Source of the DNA: an uncultured Aliiroseovarius sp.
GTDB lineage: Bacteria; Pseudomonadota; Alphaproteobacteria; Rhodobacterales; Rhodobacteraceae
DNA length: 64,000 nucleotides
NCBI RefSeq assembly: GCF_947492455.1
Contig: NZ_CANLNB010000003.1
Coordinates: forward strand, 496,001-560,000
Direction of reading: 5' to 3'
The translations under genes were made by a program, and so were the position numbers. This document shows, piece by piece, positions 34,682 to 43,718 of this stretch. Numbering within the stretch: the stretch's first letter is position 1; each line of letters starts with the position of its first letter. The notes beneath the pieces were generated by a model. That model saw only the letters and a program-made list of their open reading frames with translations, was not told the DNA's origin and did not search any database.

Positions 34682-36049
34682 ATGAGCGGATTTGACTATG
34701 ACCTCTTTGTTATCGGCGGCGGCTCGGGCGGCGTGCGCGCTGGTCGTGTGGCAGCCGAAGGCGGTGCGAAAGTGGCGCTGGCGGAAGAGTTCCGCATGGG
34801 CGGCACCTGTGTCATCCGCGGCTGCGTGCCGAAAAAGCTGATGGTCTTTGCCTCGCAGCATGGTCCGGCGGCGGCAGATGCTGCGGCCTATGGCTGGCAG
34901 GGCAATGCGCGTGGTGAGTTTGACTGGAAGGGCACCTTCCGTCCCGCGCTGCATGCGGAACTTGAGCGGCTGGAGGGCATCTATACCCGCAACCTCGGCA
35001 ATTCGGGGGCAGACATTTATAACGCACGTGCGGTTGTCAAAGATGCCCATACTGTCGAGTTGTCGACGGGTCAGACCTTCACCGCCAAGCACATCCTTGT
35101 GGCCACCGGCGGACGACCGTTCATTCCGGATACGCCGGGCGCGGCTGAATTGGGCATCACCTCGAACGAAGTGTTCAATCTGGAAGAATTCCCCGCGCGG
35201 ATCCTGATTGTTGGCGGCGGCTATATCGCGACCGAGTTTGCCTGCATTTTCAACGGTCTGGGGAGCCATGTCGCCCAATGGTATCGCGGCGCGCAGATCC
35301 TGCGCGGCTTTGACGACGAAGTGCGCGGCTTCTTGGCCGAGCACATCCGCGAACGCGGCGTGGACCTGCATGTCGGCCTTGAAGTCGAACGCATGGAAGA
35401 GCGTGACGGCGCCATCTGGGTCAAAGGCACTGATGGGCGGGAAGAGGTCTTTGATCAGGTGCTCTTTGCCACCGGTCGTGTGCCGAACACCGACGGGCTT
35501 GGCTTGGAAGAGACCGGCGTGAAGCTGGGTCGTGGCGGGGAAGTGGTCGTGGATGACTACAGCCAGACCTCGGTCCCGTCGATCTATGCGGTCGGCGATG
35601 TGACCAACCGGATCACCCTAACCCCGGTCGCGATCCGCGAAGGTATGGCCTTTGTGGAAACCGTCTTTAATGGCAACCCGACCAAACCGGACCACGAGAA
35701 CGTCGCCTCGGCGGTGTTTACCCAGCCGGAATACGGCACTGTAGGTCTGTCTGAAGAAGACGCCCGTGCGCAGGAAAAGATCGACGTCTATTGTGCGGCC
35801 TTCCGCCCGATGCAGAAAAGCTTCATCGGATCGAATGAACGCGTGCTGTTCAAGCTGATCGTCAGCCAAGAGACCCAAAAAGTGCTGGGCGTGCATATCG
35901 TCGGAGACGGCGCGGGCGAGATGATCCAGCTGGCCGCCGTGGCGATAAAAATGGGCGCAACCAAGGCCGATTTCGACCGGACCGTGGCCGTTCACCCGAC
36001 CATGTCGGAAGAGATCGTGCTGATGAAGTCGCCCACCCGTAGCGACTGA
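34682..36049 (+). CDS. gor: Glutathione-disulfide reductase
   Basis: Gor reduces glutathione disulfide with NADPH. The 455-residue flavoprotein has the FAD site FVIGGGSGGVRAGR, the redox disulfide in GGTCVIRGCVPKKL (CxxxxC), the NADP Rossmann motif VGGGYIATEFACIF with QWYRGAQILRGFD after it, and the C-terminal catalytic His in VAVHPTMSEE. Two ATGs are possible, 34676 and 34682; AAAGG at 34669-34673 is 8 bases from the second and only 2 from the first, so I prefer 34682. A short upstream frame made by the tandem duplication overlaps this start. Confidence 0.95.
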   Translation: MSGFDYDLFVIGGGSGGVRAGRVAAEGGAKVALAEEFRMGGTCVIRGCVPKKLMVFASQHGPAAADAAAYGWQGNARGEFDWKGTFRPALHAELERLEGIYTRNLGNSGADIYNARAVVKDAHTVELSTGQTFTAKHILVATGGRPFIPDTPGAAELGITSNEVFNLEEFPARILIVGGGYIATEFACIFNGLGSHVAQWYRGAQILRGFDDEVRGFLAEHIRERGVDLHVGLEVERMEERDGAIWVKGTDGREEVFDQVLFATGRVPNTDGLGLEETGVKLGRGGEVVVDDYSQTSVPSIYAVGDVTNRITLTPVAIREGMAFVETVFNGNPTKPDHENVASAVFTQPEYGTVGLSEEDARAQEKIDVYCAAFRPMQKSFIGSNERVLFKLIVSQETQKVLGVHIVGDGAGEMIQLAAVAIKMGATKADFDRTVAVHPTMSEEIVLMKSPTRSD

Positions 36050-36078
36050 ACCGGTGCGAACGTCATTTAAACACATGA

Positions 36079-36104
36079 AAAGGGGGCGCATTGCGTCCCC
36101 TTTG
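36079..36104 (+). terminator. Probable terminator of gor
   Basis: AAAGGGGGCGC and GCGTCCCCTTT form an 11-pair stem with one G-U and an ATT loop, 29 bases past the stop. The T run after it is short. Confidence 0.6.
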
Positions 36105-36178
36105 CCTTGAAATCTGCGCCCCGAAGGGCCAGTTATGAGCGCGAAACCCTGTTTTTAACACGGAAGGAATAGGACCAG

Positions 36179-37336
36179 ATGGCCAGCGATAATGGCGGTC
36201 CCTGGGGCGGCGGTGGAAACCGTGGCGGCTCTGACGGACGTCCCCCCTCGAACAATGGTGGCAACCGCGGCGGCAATAATCGCCCCGGCGGTGACAATCC
36301 CCAGATCCCGGAAATCGACGAGCTGATGAAAAAAGGCCAAGAGCAACTGCGTGTGCTCATGGGTGGCCGAGGTGACAGTCGCAAAGGTGGCGGTCGCGGT
36401 GGTCAAGGCGCAGGCGGTCCTAGCATCGGGCGCGGCTCGATCCTGCTGATCGCGCTTGTCGCGGCAGCCGTATGGGTCTTTGCCAGTTTCTATCGCGTCG
36501 ACACGTCCGAGCAATCGGTCGAGCTGCTGTTCGGTGAACGCTACGGCGTTGGGGAAGAGGGTCTGAACTTTGCCCCTTGGCCCATCGTGACCAAGGAAAT
36601 CTATGCTACGACGCGTGAAAACGTCATCAACATTGGTGATGGTACATCTGAAGGTCTGATGCTGACCGGGGATGAAAACATCGTCGACATCGACTTCCAG
36701 GTTGTGTGGAACATCTCGGACATCGAGAAATTCGTGTTCAACCTGGCAGCCCCTGAAAACACCATTCAGGCCGTGTCGGAATCGGCCATGCGCGAGATTA
36801 TCGCGCGTTCGCTTCTGGCGCCGGTCCTGACCTCGGATCGTGGTGTCATTGCGCAAGAGCTGGAAGAGCTGATTCAGTCGACGCTCGACGGCTATCAGTC
36901 AGGCGTGAACATCATTCGTGTGAACTTTGACCGTGCCGACCCGCCTGCTGAAGTTATCGACAGCTTCCGTGAAGTGCAGGCTGCTGAACAGACCCGCGAC
37001 ACGCTGCAGAAACAAGCGGACGCCTATGCAAACCGCGTTGTGGCTGCGGCCCGTGGTGAAGCGGCTCAGCTTCTGGAGCAAGCCGAAGGTTATCGCGCGC
37101 AGGTCGTGAACGAAGCCGAAGGTGAAGCTGCACGCTTCTTGGCCGTGTTCGAGGAATACCAGAAGGCGCAGGACATCACCCGAAAGCGTCTGTATCTTGA
37201 GACGTTGGAAAAAGTCATGACCAATATCGATAAGGTCATTCTGGATGAAGCCATCGGTGGTGGAAGCGGTGTTGTACCCTATCTGCCCCTGAACGAGCTG
37301 AACAAATCGCAATCCAACAGCGGAGGGTCGAACTGA
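36179..37336 (+). CDS. hflK: FtsH protease regulator HflK
   Basis: HflK is a band-7/SPFH membrane protein that forms, with HflC, a large ring around FtsH and limits its action on membrane substrates. The 385-residue protein has a Gly/Asn/Arg-rich cytoplasmic N terminus, one membrane segment at about residues 88-105 (SILLIALVAAAVWVFAS), and the SPFH domain after it. A long Ala/Glu-rich helix follows at about residues 265-330. The stop overlaps the hflC start. ftsH itself is in the same window at 51.3 kb. Confidence 0.95.
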   Translation: MASDNGGPWGGGGNRGGSDGRPPSNNGGNRGGNNRPGGDNPQIPEIDELMKKGQEQLRVLMGGRGDSRKGGGRGGQGAGGPSIGRGSILLIALVAAAVWVFASFYRVDTSEQSVELLFGERYGVGEEGLNFAPWPIVTKEIYATTRENVINIGDGTSEGLMLTGDENIVDIDFQVVWNISDIEKFVFNLAAPENTIQAVSESAMREIIARSLLAPVLTSDRGVIAQELEELIQSTLDGYQSGVNIIRVNFDRADPPAEVIDSFREVQAAEQTRDTLQKQADAYANRVVAAARGEAAQLLEQAEGYRAQVVNEAEGEAARFLAVFEEYQKAQDITRKRLYLETLEKVMTNIDKVILDEAIGGGSGVVPYLPLNELNKSQSNSGGSN

Positions 37337-38208
37337 TGAAACGTACTCAAGTTGCTCTTTTCGTTCTGGCCGGTCTGGTGTTCGGTGCGCTTCAGGCGGT
37401 CTATATCGTGGACGAACGCGAAACGGCTCTGCGCCTGTGGTTCGGTGAAGTTACCGCCGAAATTCGCGAGCCGGGCCTGAACTTCAAAGTTCCGTTCCTG
37501 CATGAGATCGTCAAGTATGACGACCGTATCCTGCCTTTGGATACCCGTAAGCTGGAAGTGACGCCGGTTGACGGTCGCCGCCTTGAGGTCGACGCGTTCG
37601 CCCGCTGGCGTGTTGCGGATGCCAAGCAGTTCCGTCGTGCGGTGGGCTCAAGCTCGATCGCGGGCGCTGTGCCGCGTCTGGAACGCATTCTGAACGCGGA
37701 ACTGCGTGAGGTTCTGGGTAAGGTGAACTCGGGCGCTGTTCTGTCAGCTGACCGTGTTGTTCTGATGAACCAGATCCGTGATCAGGCCCGTTCGCAAGCC
37801 TTGTCGCTGGGTGTCGAGATCATCGACGTGCGCATCAAGCGCGCCGATCTGCCCAAGCAGAACCTTGAAGCCACGTTTGAACGTATGCGTGCCGAACGTC
37901 AGCGTCTGGCCGCAGACGAAATCGCCCGCGGTAACGAGGCTGCGCAGCGTCTGCGTGCAGCTGCGGATCGTACCGTGGTTGAGACCGTGTCGGAAGCCCG
38001 CAAGAACGCTCAGATCGTGCGTGGTGAGGCGGACGCCCGCCGGACCGCCATTCTGGCCGAAGCACTGGGTCGTGACGCCGAGTTCTTTACCTTCTTGCGC
38101 TCGCTGGAAGCTTACGAGAACTCGCTGACCACCGGCAATTCGTCGCTGGTAATCTCGCCGGATAGCGAATTCTTCGACTATCTGGGGTCGGAGCAAGGAC
38201 GGCAATGA
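37336..38208 (+). CDS. hflC: FtsH protease regulator HflC
   Basis: HflC is the partner of HflK in the FtsH-regulating complex. The 290-residue protein has one N-terminal membrane segment (VALFVLAGLVFGALQAVYIV), then the SPFH domain, then a charged helix with repeated Ala-Glu-Arg runs at about residues 185-250. It starts in a 1-base overlap with hflK (TGATG) and ends overlapping the DUF2065 gene. Confidence 0.95.
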   Translation: MKRTQVALFVLAGLVFGALQAVYIVDERETALRLWFGEVTAEIREPGLNFKVPFLHEIVKYDDRILPLDTRKLEVTPVDGRRLEVDAFARWRVADAKQFRRAVGSSSIAGAVPRLERILNAELREVLGKVNSGAVLSADRVVLMNQIRDQARSQALSLGVEIIDVRIKRADLPKQNLEATFERMRAERQRLAADEIARGNEAAQRLRAAADRTVVETVSEARKNAQIVRGEADARRTAILAEALGRDAEFFTFLRSLEAYENSLTTGNSSLVISPDSEFFDYLGSEQGRQ

Positions 38209-38396
38209 GCCTTCTGATACTAGGTATCGGGCTTGTGCTCGTGATCGAGGGGCTGGTGTTCGCACTGGCCCCTTCGCGTCTGGATGATTTGGTGCAGGCG
38301 ATGGCAGCCATGTCGCGGGACCAGAGGCGGCTGATCGGTCTGGTCGCATTGGCGCTGGGCGTGCTTCTGGTCTGGCTGTCTGGTGTGCGGCCCTGA
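38205..38396 (+). CDS. DUF2065 family small membrane protein
   Basis: A 63-residue protein with two membrane segments (LILGIGLVLVIEGLVFALAP and LIGLVALALGVLLVWLSG) of family DUF2065, regularly found after hflKC in alphaproteobacteria. It overlaps hflC by 4 bases (ATGA). Its function is unknown; the fixed position suggests a link with the HflKC-FtsH complex or with DegP. Confidence 0.88.
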   Translation: MSLLILGIGLVLVIEGLVFALAPSRLDDLVQAMAAMSRDQRRLIGLVALALGVLLVWLSGVRP

Positions 38397-38532
38397 CCCT
38401 CACGCCGTGTTACGTGTGTTCACATAGCGGTGAGGTCGCCGTCCAAACTTTGCGTTGCGCTTTCCCGCTCCTATCTAGAGACTATCATTTAAACGGATGT
38501 ATCATCCGGTAGATATCGAAAAGGAGAGTAGT

Positions 38533-40026
38533 GTGAGAGCGCAGGCATACGCCCTTAGGCAAGTGCAGACAGAGTATTATCGGGGGTTTGTGGCCCTGAT
38601 CCTTGCGGTCGCCACATTGTTGGCAACCTCCCTTCGCGTGGAGGCGCGCGGCGCGCCAGAAAGCTTTGCGGATCTGGCCGAACAAGTCAGCCCCGCGGTT
38701 GTGAACATCACCACGTCGACGATTGTGGCCGGGCGCGAAGGTGGCCCACAGCCGATGATCCCGGAAGGCAGCCCTTTTGAAGAGTTCTTCCGAGATTTCC
38801 TGGACCGCAACCAGCAAGGACCGAACGGCGGCGAACGTCCGCAGCGACAGCGCCGTAGCCAAGCGCTGGGCTCGGGCTTTGTCATCTCTGAAGACGGGTT
38901 CATCGTCACCAACAACCATGTGATTGAAGGCGCCGATGAGATCCTGATCGAATTCTTCGACCGCGAAGAACAGCTGGAAGCCAAAGTGGTTGGCACCGAC
39001 CCCAACACCGACATCGCGCTTCTGAAAGTCGAAAGCGACGAGCCGCTGTCCTATGTCAGCTTTGGCGACAGCGACATCATGCGCGTTGGCGATTGGGTGA
39101 TGGCCGTTGGTAACCCGCTGGGGCAGGGCTTCTCGGTCTCGGCTGGGATCGTGTCGCAACGCAACCGCGAGCTGTCGGGCAGCTACGACGACTACATTCA
39201 GACCGACGCGGCCATTAACCGGGGTAACTCGGGTGGTCCGCTGTTCAATATGGATGGTCAGGTGATTGGCGTGAATACCGCGATCCTTAGCCCCAATGGT
39301 GGCTCGATCGGGATCGGCTTCGCCATGTCCTCGGCCGTGGTGGACCGCGTGGTTGGCCAGCTGAAAGAGTTCGGCGAAACTCGTCGCGGGTGGCTGGGTG
39401 TGCGCATTCAGGACATCACCGATGACATTGCCGAAGCGCTTGGGCTGGAAAGCACCGATGGAGCGCTGGTAACGGACGTGCCGGATGGTCCGGCGAAGGA
39501 CGCAGGCATTCAGGTCAATGACGTGATCCTGAGCTTTGACGGTGTGGATGTCACGGATTCGGGCGCGCTGGTGCGCACCGTTGGCAATGCTCCGGTTGGC
39601 AAGGCTGTCCGCGTGATGATCCTGCGTGACGGGAAAACCGAAACCATCAAGGTGACGCTGGGCCGTCGTGAAGACGCTGTAGCTGCTTCGAACCAAACGG
39701 GTGAAGAACCTTCCGCGCCTGCCGAACCCAGCAAGGTTCTGGGCATGACACTGGCGCCGCTGGATGACAGCACGCGCGAGGCGCTGGGTCTGAACCCCGG
39801 TGAAGAAGGTTTGGCCGTTCTGGACATCGACGAAGACACAGAAGCCTTCGAAAAGGGCATCCGTGCGGGTGACCTGATCTCGGAAGCGGGGCAGCAGCCT
39901 GTTGCCTCGATCGAGGATCTGGAAGCTAGCCTCGAGGTTGCGCGTGATGGCGGCCGCAAATCGGTCCTGCTTCTGGTGCGCCGTGATGGCAATCCGCGCT
40001 TTGTCGCGCTGACCCTCGAAGAATAA
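38533..40026 (+). CDS. Do-family periplasmic serine endopeptidase (DegP/DegQ-like)
   Basis: A 497-residue trypsin-like protease and chaperone of the periplasm. The catalytic triad is His129 (NNHVIEGADE), Asp160 (TDIALLKV) and Ser233 (RGNSGGPLFN), followed by two PDZ domains (about residues 270-360 and 400-490). I chose the GTG at 38533, preceded by AAGGAGA; the longer in-frame ATG at 38497 has no ribosome site. From this GTG the signal peptide has a long n-region before FVALILAVATLLATSLRVEA. It follows hflKC-DUF2065 with a 136-base gap that should hold its own promoter. Confidence 0.93.
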   Translation: MRAQAYALRQVQTEYYRGFVALILAVATLLATSLRVEARGAPESFADLAEQVSPAVVNITTSTIVAGREGGPQPMIPEGSPFEEFFRDFLDRNQQGPNGGERPQRQRRSQALGSGFVISEDGFIVTNNHVIEGADEILIEFFDREEQLEAKVVGTDPNTDIALLKVESDEPLSYVSFGDSDIMRVGDWVMAVGNPLGQGFSVSAGIVSQRNRELSGSYDDYIQTDAAINRGNSGGPLFNMDGQVIGVNTAILSPNGGSIGIGFAMSSAVVDRVVGQLKEFGETRRGWLGVRIQDITDDIAEALGLESTDGALVTDVPDGPAKDAGIQVNDVILSFDGVDVTDSGALVRTVGNAPVGKAVRVMILRDGKTETIKVTLGRREDAVAASNQTGEEPSAPAEPSKVLGMTLAPLDDSTREALGLNPGEEGLAVLDIDEDTEAFEKGIRAGDLISEAGQQPVASIEDLEASLEVARDGGRKSVLLLVRRDGNPRFVALTLEE

Positions 40027-40070
40027 TTCGAAACGAAAATTCCCGCCGGACAAGCTCTGGCGGGCAAAAC

Positions 40071-40101
40071 AAAACCCGCGCTGGAGAAGCGCGGGTTTTT
40101 T
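40071..40101. terminator. Bidirectional terminator between degP-like gene and DUF1127 gene
   Basis: AAAACCCGCGCT and AGCGCGGGTTTTTT pair around a GGAGA loop, with A and T runs on either side. A weaker hairpin, CCCGCC/GGCGGG, precedes it at 40042-40064. Confidence 0.85.
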
Positions 40102-40151
40102 AGTTTTGACCGAACTTGGTCAGTCCAACTCGTACAGTGAGTGGTGAGGTC

Positions 40152-40346
40152 TTAGATCGCCTCGATATCGGCGCGGCACAGCCCGATATCTTCAAGCTCG
40201 CGGTCCGTCAGTTTCGACAGTGCGTTGCGGGTCTCGCGAGCGTCATTCCAGGCGACCACAGCGGCAACAATACCGCGCATGGCGTCGGACAGACGGCCCC
40301 CGAAGACACCGCCGGTTACGGGAGTCATGGTTTCGAAAGCAGCCAT
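40152..40346 (-). CDS. DUF1127 family small protein
   Basis: A 64-residue protein ending in the DUF1127 motif (LSKLTDRELEDIGLCRADIE). The N-terminal half is a hydrophobic, partly amphipathic helix. Such small arginine-containing proteins in alphaproteobacteria act in stress responses and RNA or phosphate and nitrogen adaptation in some species. I chose the ATG at 40346 because GAAGGA lies 8 bases upstream of it; five more codons are open before it. No CcsR-type small RNA motif is seen after the gene. Confidence 0.88.
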   Translation of the reverse strand: MAAFETMTPVTGGVFGGRLSDAMRGIVAAVVAWNDARETRNALSKLTDRELEDIGLCRADIEAI

Positions 40347-40411
40347 TTTCGTGTCCTTCACAAAAAAGAGGTTGGGTGAGCTGAATTGCTCTGAAGCGCC
40401 ATCTAGGACCG

Positions 40412-40439
40412 AAAAACCGTTGCCACAAGAACGGTTTTT
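40412..40439. other. Perfect stem-loop with A and T flanks in the ruvC/DUF1127 gap
   Basis: AAAAACCGTT and AACGGTTTTT are perfect 10-base arms around an 8-base loop (GCCACAAG). It looks like a terminator on either strand, yet no gene ends here. It could end a small transcript or form a leader structure of the DUF1127 mRNA, whose start codon is 66 bases away. Confidence 0.55.
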
Positions 40440-40624
40440 GCATGCCCCATATGCGTTTTGTGCAACGGGTCGTTTTCAGGAAATGCGGGGTCGAAATTGG
40501 TCGAAAAATGGCAAAAATCACCGTAGATGATTGCTAGGTGACCAAAACTTTTTCTTCGATTTTTATTTAAGCTTCGCGTCAGGCAGTCTTCCTGAGTGGA
40601 GCTGCGCAAATCTGGCTGGTCAAT

Positions 40625-40639
40625 GTTCTCGTTTCGTGC
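40625..40639 (+). promoter_or_regulatory. LexA-like SOS box upstream of ruvC
   Basis: GTTCTCGTTTCGTGC fits the alphaproteobacterial LexA consensus GTTC-N7-GTTC with one mismatch in the second half. It lies 63 bases before the ruvC start. ruv genes are commonly under SOS control, which supports the call. Confidence 0.55.
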
Positions 40640-40702
40640 TAATTCTGGCGGCGTAACAAAAACGCGCCGAAAAGGCCGCAGAGCATCAGGGCAGAGCAGG
40701 AT

Positions 40703-41209
40703 ATGCGCATCATTGGCATCGACCCGGGACTTCGAATCATGGGCTGGGGGGTGGTGGACACCGCGGGGACGCGTCTGTCGCATGTCGCCAATGGCGTTTG
40801 CACCTCGCGCGACGGCGATCTGGCGTCGCGGCTTCTGTCGTTGCATGAACAGCTCTCGGATGTGGTGGCGCGGTTCCAGCCGGATACGGCGGCGGTGGAA
40901 CAGACCTTCGTGAACAAAGATGCGGTCGGCACGCTGAAGCTGGGACAGGCGCGGGGGATCGCATTGTTGGTGCCGGCACAGGCGGGGCTGTCGATTGGGG
41001 AATATGCCCCCAACGCGGTGAAGAAAGCCGTGGTGGGCGTCGGTCACGCGGACAAGAAACAAGTGGATCACATGGTACGGATGCAATTGCCGGGCGTGCA
41101 GATCACTGGGCCGGACGCGGCGGACGCTTTGGCGATTGCCATCTGCCATTCCTTCCACGCACAGAACGCAGGCCGCCTTGAGGCCGCAGTGAAAAGGGCA
41201 ACAGCATGA
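40703..41209 (+). CDS. ruvC: Holliday junction endonuclease RuvC
   Basis: RuvC cuts Holliday junctions after branch migration by RuvAB. The 168-residue protein shows the acidic active-site residues in [14 protein letters not shown] (Asp7), AVEQTFVN (Glu) and [14 protein letters not shown] (two Asp). It starts the ruvCAB operon, overlapping ruvA by 4 bases (ATGA). A LexA-like box lies upstream. Confidence 0.96.
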   Translation: MRIIGIDPGLRIMGWGVVDTAGTRLSHVANGVCTSRDGDLASRLLSLHEQLSDVVARFQPDTAAVEQTFVNKDAVGTLKLGQARGIALLVPAQAGLSIGEYAPNAVKKAVVGVGHADKKQVDHMVRMQLPGVQITGPDAADALAIAICHSFHAQNAGRLEAAVKRATA

Positions 41210-41907
41210 TCGGACGGATCGCAGGACGCATTGACTATCGCGCGGATGATCACGTGCTGATCGACGTGAAGGGCGTGGGATACTTGGTCTACGTCTCGGA
41301 CCGGACCATGTCAGCGCTGCCCGGCAATGGCGAGGCCGTCGCGCTTTATACCGATCTTCTGGTGCGCGAGGATAATTTGCAGCTTTTCGGATTTACCTCG
41401 TTGGTCGAGAAGGAATGGCATCGGTTGCTGATGAGCGTGCAAGGCGTGGGGGCGAAAGCCTCGATGGCCATTCTGGGCACGCTTGGCGCGGATGGCGTTA
41501 GCCGGGCGATTGCCCTGGGCGACTGGAACGCGGTGAAAGCGGCAAAGGGCATCGGTCCCAAGACCGCGCAGCGCGTGGTGAATGAATTGAAAGACAAAGC
41601 CGCCAGCGTGATGGCGCTGGCCGGGGCAGGGGGTTCGGCTGGGGCAGGCTCAGGCGCTGCCGCGCCTGAGCCTGATCTCGATGACATGGTCATCGAGACA
41701 CCCGCAGTTGCGGATGCGACTTCGGTACCCACTGCGCCCAGCACGGATCCCGCTGCGCAGGCCGAAGCGCTGTCGGCCCTGACCAATCTTGGCTACGCGC
41801 CCGGCGAGGCCGCGTCGGCCGTGGCGCAAGCCTTGGGCGACGATCCCGCATTGAACACCGCCGGGCTGATCCGGGCGGCGTTGAAACAGCTTGCGCCCAA
41901 GGGCTAG
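41206..41907 (+). CDS. ruvA: Holliday junction branch migration protein RuvA
   Basis: RuvA binds the four-way junction and loads RuvB. The 233-residue protein has the N-terminal OB fold ([12 protein letters not shown]), helix-hairpin-helix motifs ([13 protein letters not shown] and [13 protein letters not shown]) and the C-terminal UBA-like domain that contacts RuvB ([18 protein letters not shown]). It is about 30 residues longer than E. coli RuvA because of a long Ala/Gly/Pro-rich linker at about residues 140-185. Confidence 0.95.
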   Translation: MIGRIAGRIDYRADDHVLIDVKGVGYLVYVSDRTMSALPGNGEAVALYTDLLVREDNLQLFGFTSLVEKEWHRLLMSVQGVGAKASMAILGTLGADGVSRAIALGDWNAVKAAKGIGPKTAQRVVNELKDKAASVMALAGAGGSAGAGSGAAAPEPDLDDMVIETPAVADATSVPTAPSTDPAAQAEALSALTNLGYAPGEAASAVAQALGDDPALNTAGLIRAALKQLAPKG

Positions 41908-41925
41908 GGGTTGAAGGATTAAGAC

Positions 41926-42987
41926 ATGTCGATCTCGGACCCTGCATACAGCCCGGACCCCACCCTACGTCCCGCACCGACGCCGGAAGAACGCGCCGAG
42001 GTGGACCGCGCACTGCGCCCCCAAGCGCTTGGCGATTTCATCGGTCAGGCCGAGGCCCGCGCCAACCTGCGCGTCTTCATCGAAAGCGCGCGCCGCCGGA
42101 ACGAGGCGATGGACCATGTACTGTTCCACGGCCCGCCCGGTCTGGGCAAAACCACGCTGGCGCAAATCATGGCGCGCGAGCTTGGGGTGAATTTCCGTAT
42201 GACCTCGGGGCCTGTGCTGGCCAAGGCGGGGGACCTTGCGGCGATCCTGACCAATCTGGAAGCCAATGACGTTCTGTTCATTGACGAGATTCACCGCCTG
42301 AACCCGGTCGTGGAAGAAGTGCTCTATCCCGCGATGGAGGATTTCGAGCTGGATCTGGTGATTGGCGAAGGTCCCGCCGCGCGGACCGTGCGGATTGAGC
42401 TTCAACCCTTTACGCTGGTCGGCGCGACCACCCGTCTGGGGTTGCTGACGACCCCGCTGCGCGACCGTTTCGGGATCCCGACACGCCTGCAATTCTATAC
42501 GGTCGACGAGTTGCACGAGATTGTCTCGCGCAATGCTGTCAAACTGGGCGCCCCCGCAGACGAAGACGGCGCGCGCGAGATTGCCAAACGTGCCCGCGGC
42601 ACGCCCCGGATCGCGGGCCGCCTGCTGCGCCGTGTGGTGGATTTCGCTGTGGTCGAAGGCGACGGACGTATCACGCGCGACATTGCCGACAATGCTCTGA
42701 CCCGGTTGGGCGTCGACAATCTGGGCCTTGATGGAGCGGACCGGCGCTATATGGGACTGATGGCAGAACACTACGGTGGTGGCCCGGTGGGGATCGAGAC
42801 GCTGTCGGCAGCGCTGTCCGAAAGCCGCGATGCGCTGGAAGAGGTGATCGAGCCTTACCTGTTGCAGCAAGGACTGATCCAACGCACCCCGCGTGGGCGG
42901 ATGTTGGGGCAAAAGGCTTGGCGGCATTTGGGGCTGGACGCGCCGGAACCTGCGCAGAAAGCCCAAGGGCAGCTCTTCGACGGTTAA
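41926..42987 (+). CDS. ruvB: Holliday junction branch migration ATPase RuvB
   Basis: RuvB is the hexameric AAA+ motor of branch migration. The 353-residue protein has Walker [13 protein letters not shown], Walker B FIDEIHRL, the sensor and arginine-finger region ([17 protein letters not shown]) and the C-terminal winged helix ([13 protein letters not shown]). It follows ruvA by 18 bases in the ruvCAB operon. Confidence 0.97.
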   Translation: MSISDPAYSPDPTLRPAPTPEERAEVDRALRPQALGDFIGQAEARANLRVFIESARRRNEAMDHVLFHGPPGLGKTTLAQIMARELGVNFRMTSGPVLAKAGDLAAILTNLEANDVLFIDEIHRLNPVVEEVLYPAMEDFELDLVIGEGPAARTVRIELQPFTLVGATTRLGLLTTPLRDRFGIPTRLQFYTVDELHEIVSRNAVKLGAPADEDGAREIAKRARGTPRIAGRLLRRVVDFAVVEGDGRITRDIADNALTRLGVDNLGLDGADRRYMGLMAEHYGGGPVGIETLSAALSESRDALEEVIEPYLLQQGLIQRTPRGRMLGQKAWRHLGLDAPEPAQKAQGQLFDG

Positions 42988-43040
42988 GTCTTGCATGCAC
43001 GCACAGCCTGCGCGAAACAGCCCCCAGCAAGGAGACTGCC

Positions 43041-43718
43041 ATGACCGACACCCCTCAGATGCCCCAGATGATGACCCCCGAAGACGTCACCGCGCATTTC
43101 ACGCGGCCTGATGGCAGCTTTACTTTCGCGCGTTGGGGCCGCCCCATCGTGCCCGTGGTGTTCGGGGTCGAGGAAGAAACGCTGGAGATCGTCAAAGGCG
43201 CGATCGAGGCTGTGGCCGTCGTCGCCGGTCACAAAATGGCCGAGACCGATCCCGAGCTTGGCGCGAACTTGATGGTCTTCTTCTTCCGCGATTGGGACGA
43301 GCTTCTGGGCGTGCCGAACCTTGAGAAAATGGTGCCGGATCTGGCCCCCTTGGTGGCGCGCCTGAAAGCCGCCGGAGCCAGCCAGTATCGTGCCTTCCGT
43401 TTCGACGATGACGGCGCCATTCAGGCCTGTTTTAGCTTCGTCTGCATGTCGGGCGAGATGGCGAAACAGCCCGCCGAAAGCATCGCGCTGGCGCAGGCCG
43501 TGCAAGCGGTGATCCTGTGGGGCGAGGGCGCGTTTGGGGCGAAAAGCCCCTTGGCGTTACTGCCCGACGGGCAAACGATCTTGCGCCCGGAAATCGCGGC
43601 CTTGATCAAAGCTGCCTATGACCCCGTGCTGCCGGTTTGTGCAGATGATGCATCGCACGCACTGCGCTTGTTCGCACGGATGCAGGTCGCAGTGCCGGAT
43701 GGCGAAACGCAGCATTGA
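43041..43718 (+). CDS. Unknown conserved-looking protein between ruvB and thpR
   Basis: A 225-residue protein of no family I recognise. It has no signal peptide or membrane segment. The early part (ARWGRPIVPVVFGVEEETLE) and the middle (NLMVFFFRDWDELLGVPNL) look ordered, and three cysteines are scattered (QACFSFVCMSG). The start at 43041 has AAGGAG upstream. It overlaps thpR by the ATGA arrangement and follows ruvB by 53 bases, so it is probably part of the ruv-tol gene run. Function unknown. Confidence 0.75.
   Translation: MTDTPQMPQMMTPEDVTAHFTRPDGSFTFARWGRPIVPVVFGVEEETLEIVKGAIEAVAVVAGHKMAETDPELGANLMVFFFRDWDELLGVPNLEKMVPDLAPLVARLKAAGASQYRAFRFDDDGAIQACFSFVCMSGEMAKQPAESIALAQAVQAVILWGEGAFGAKSPLALLPDGQTILRPEIAALIKAAYDPVLPVCADDASHALRLFARMQVAVPDGETQH

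Larger units (their letters stand above)
40347..40702. other. 356-base intergenic region between DUF1127 gene and ruvC
   Basis: This divergent gap has no convincing gene on either strand. It holds a perfect 10-base inverted repeat near the DUF1127 side, an AT-rich stretch at about 40553-40577 that is promoter-like, and a LexA-like box near ruvC. No tRNA or known structured RNA is recognised. Confidence 0.6.
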
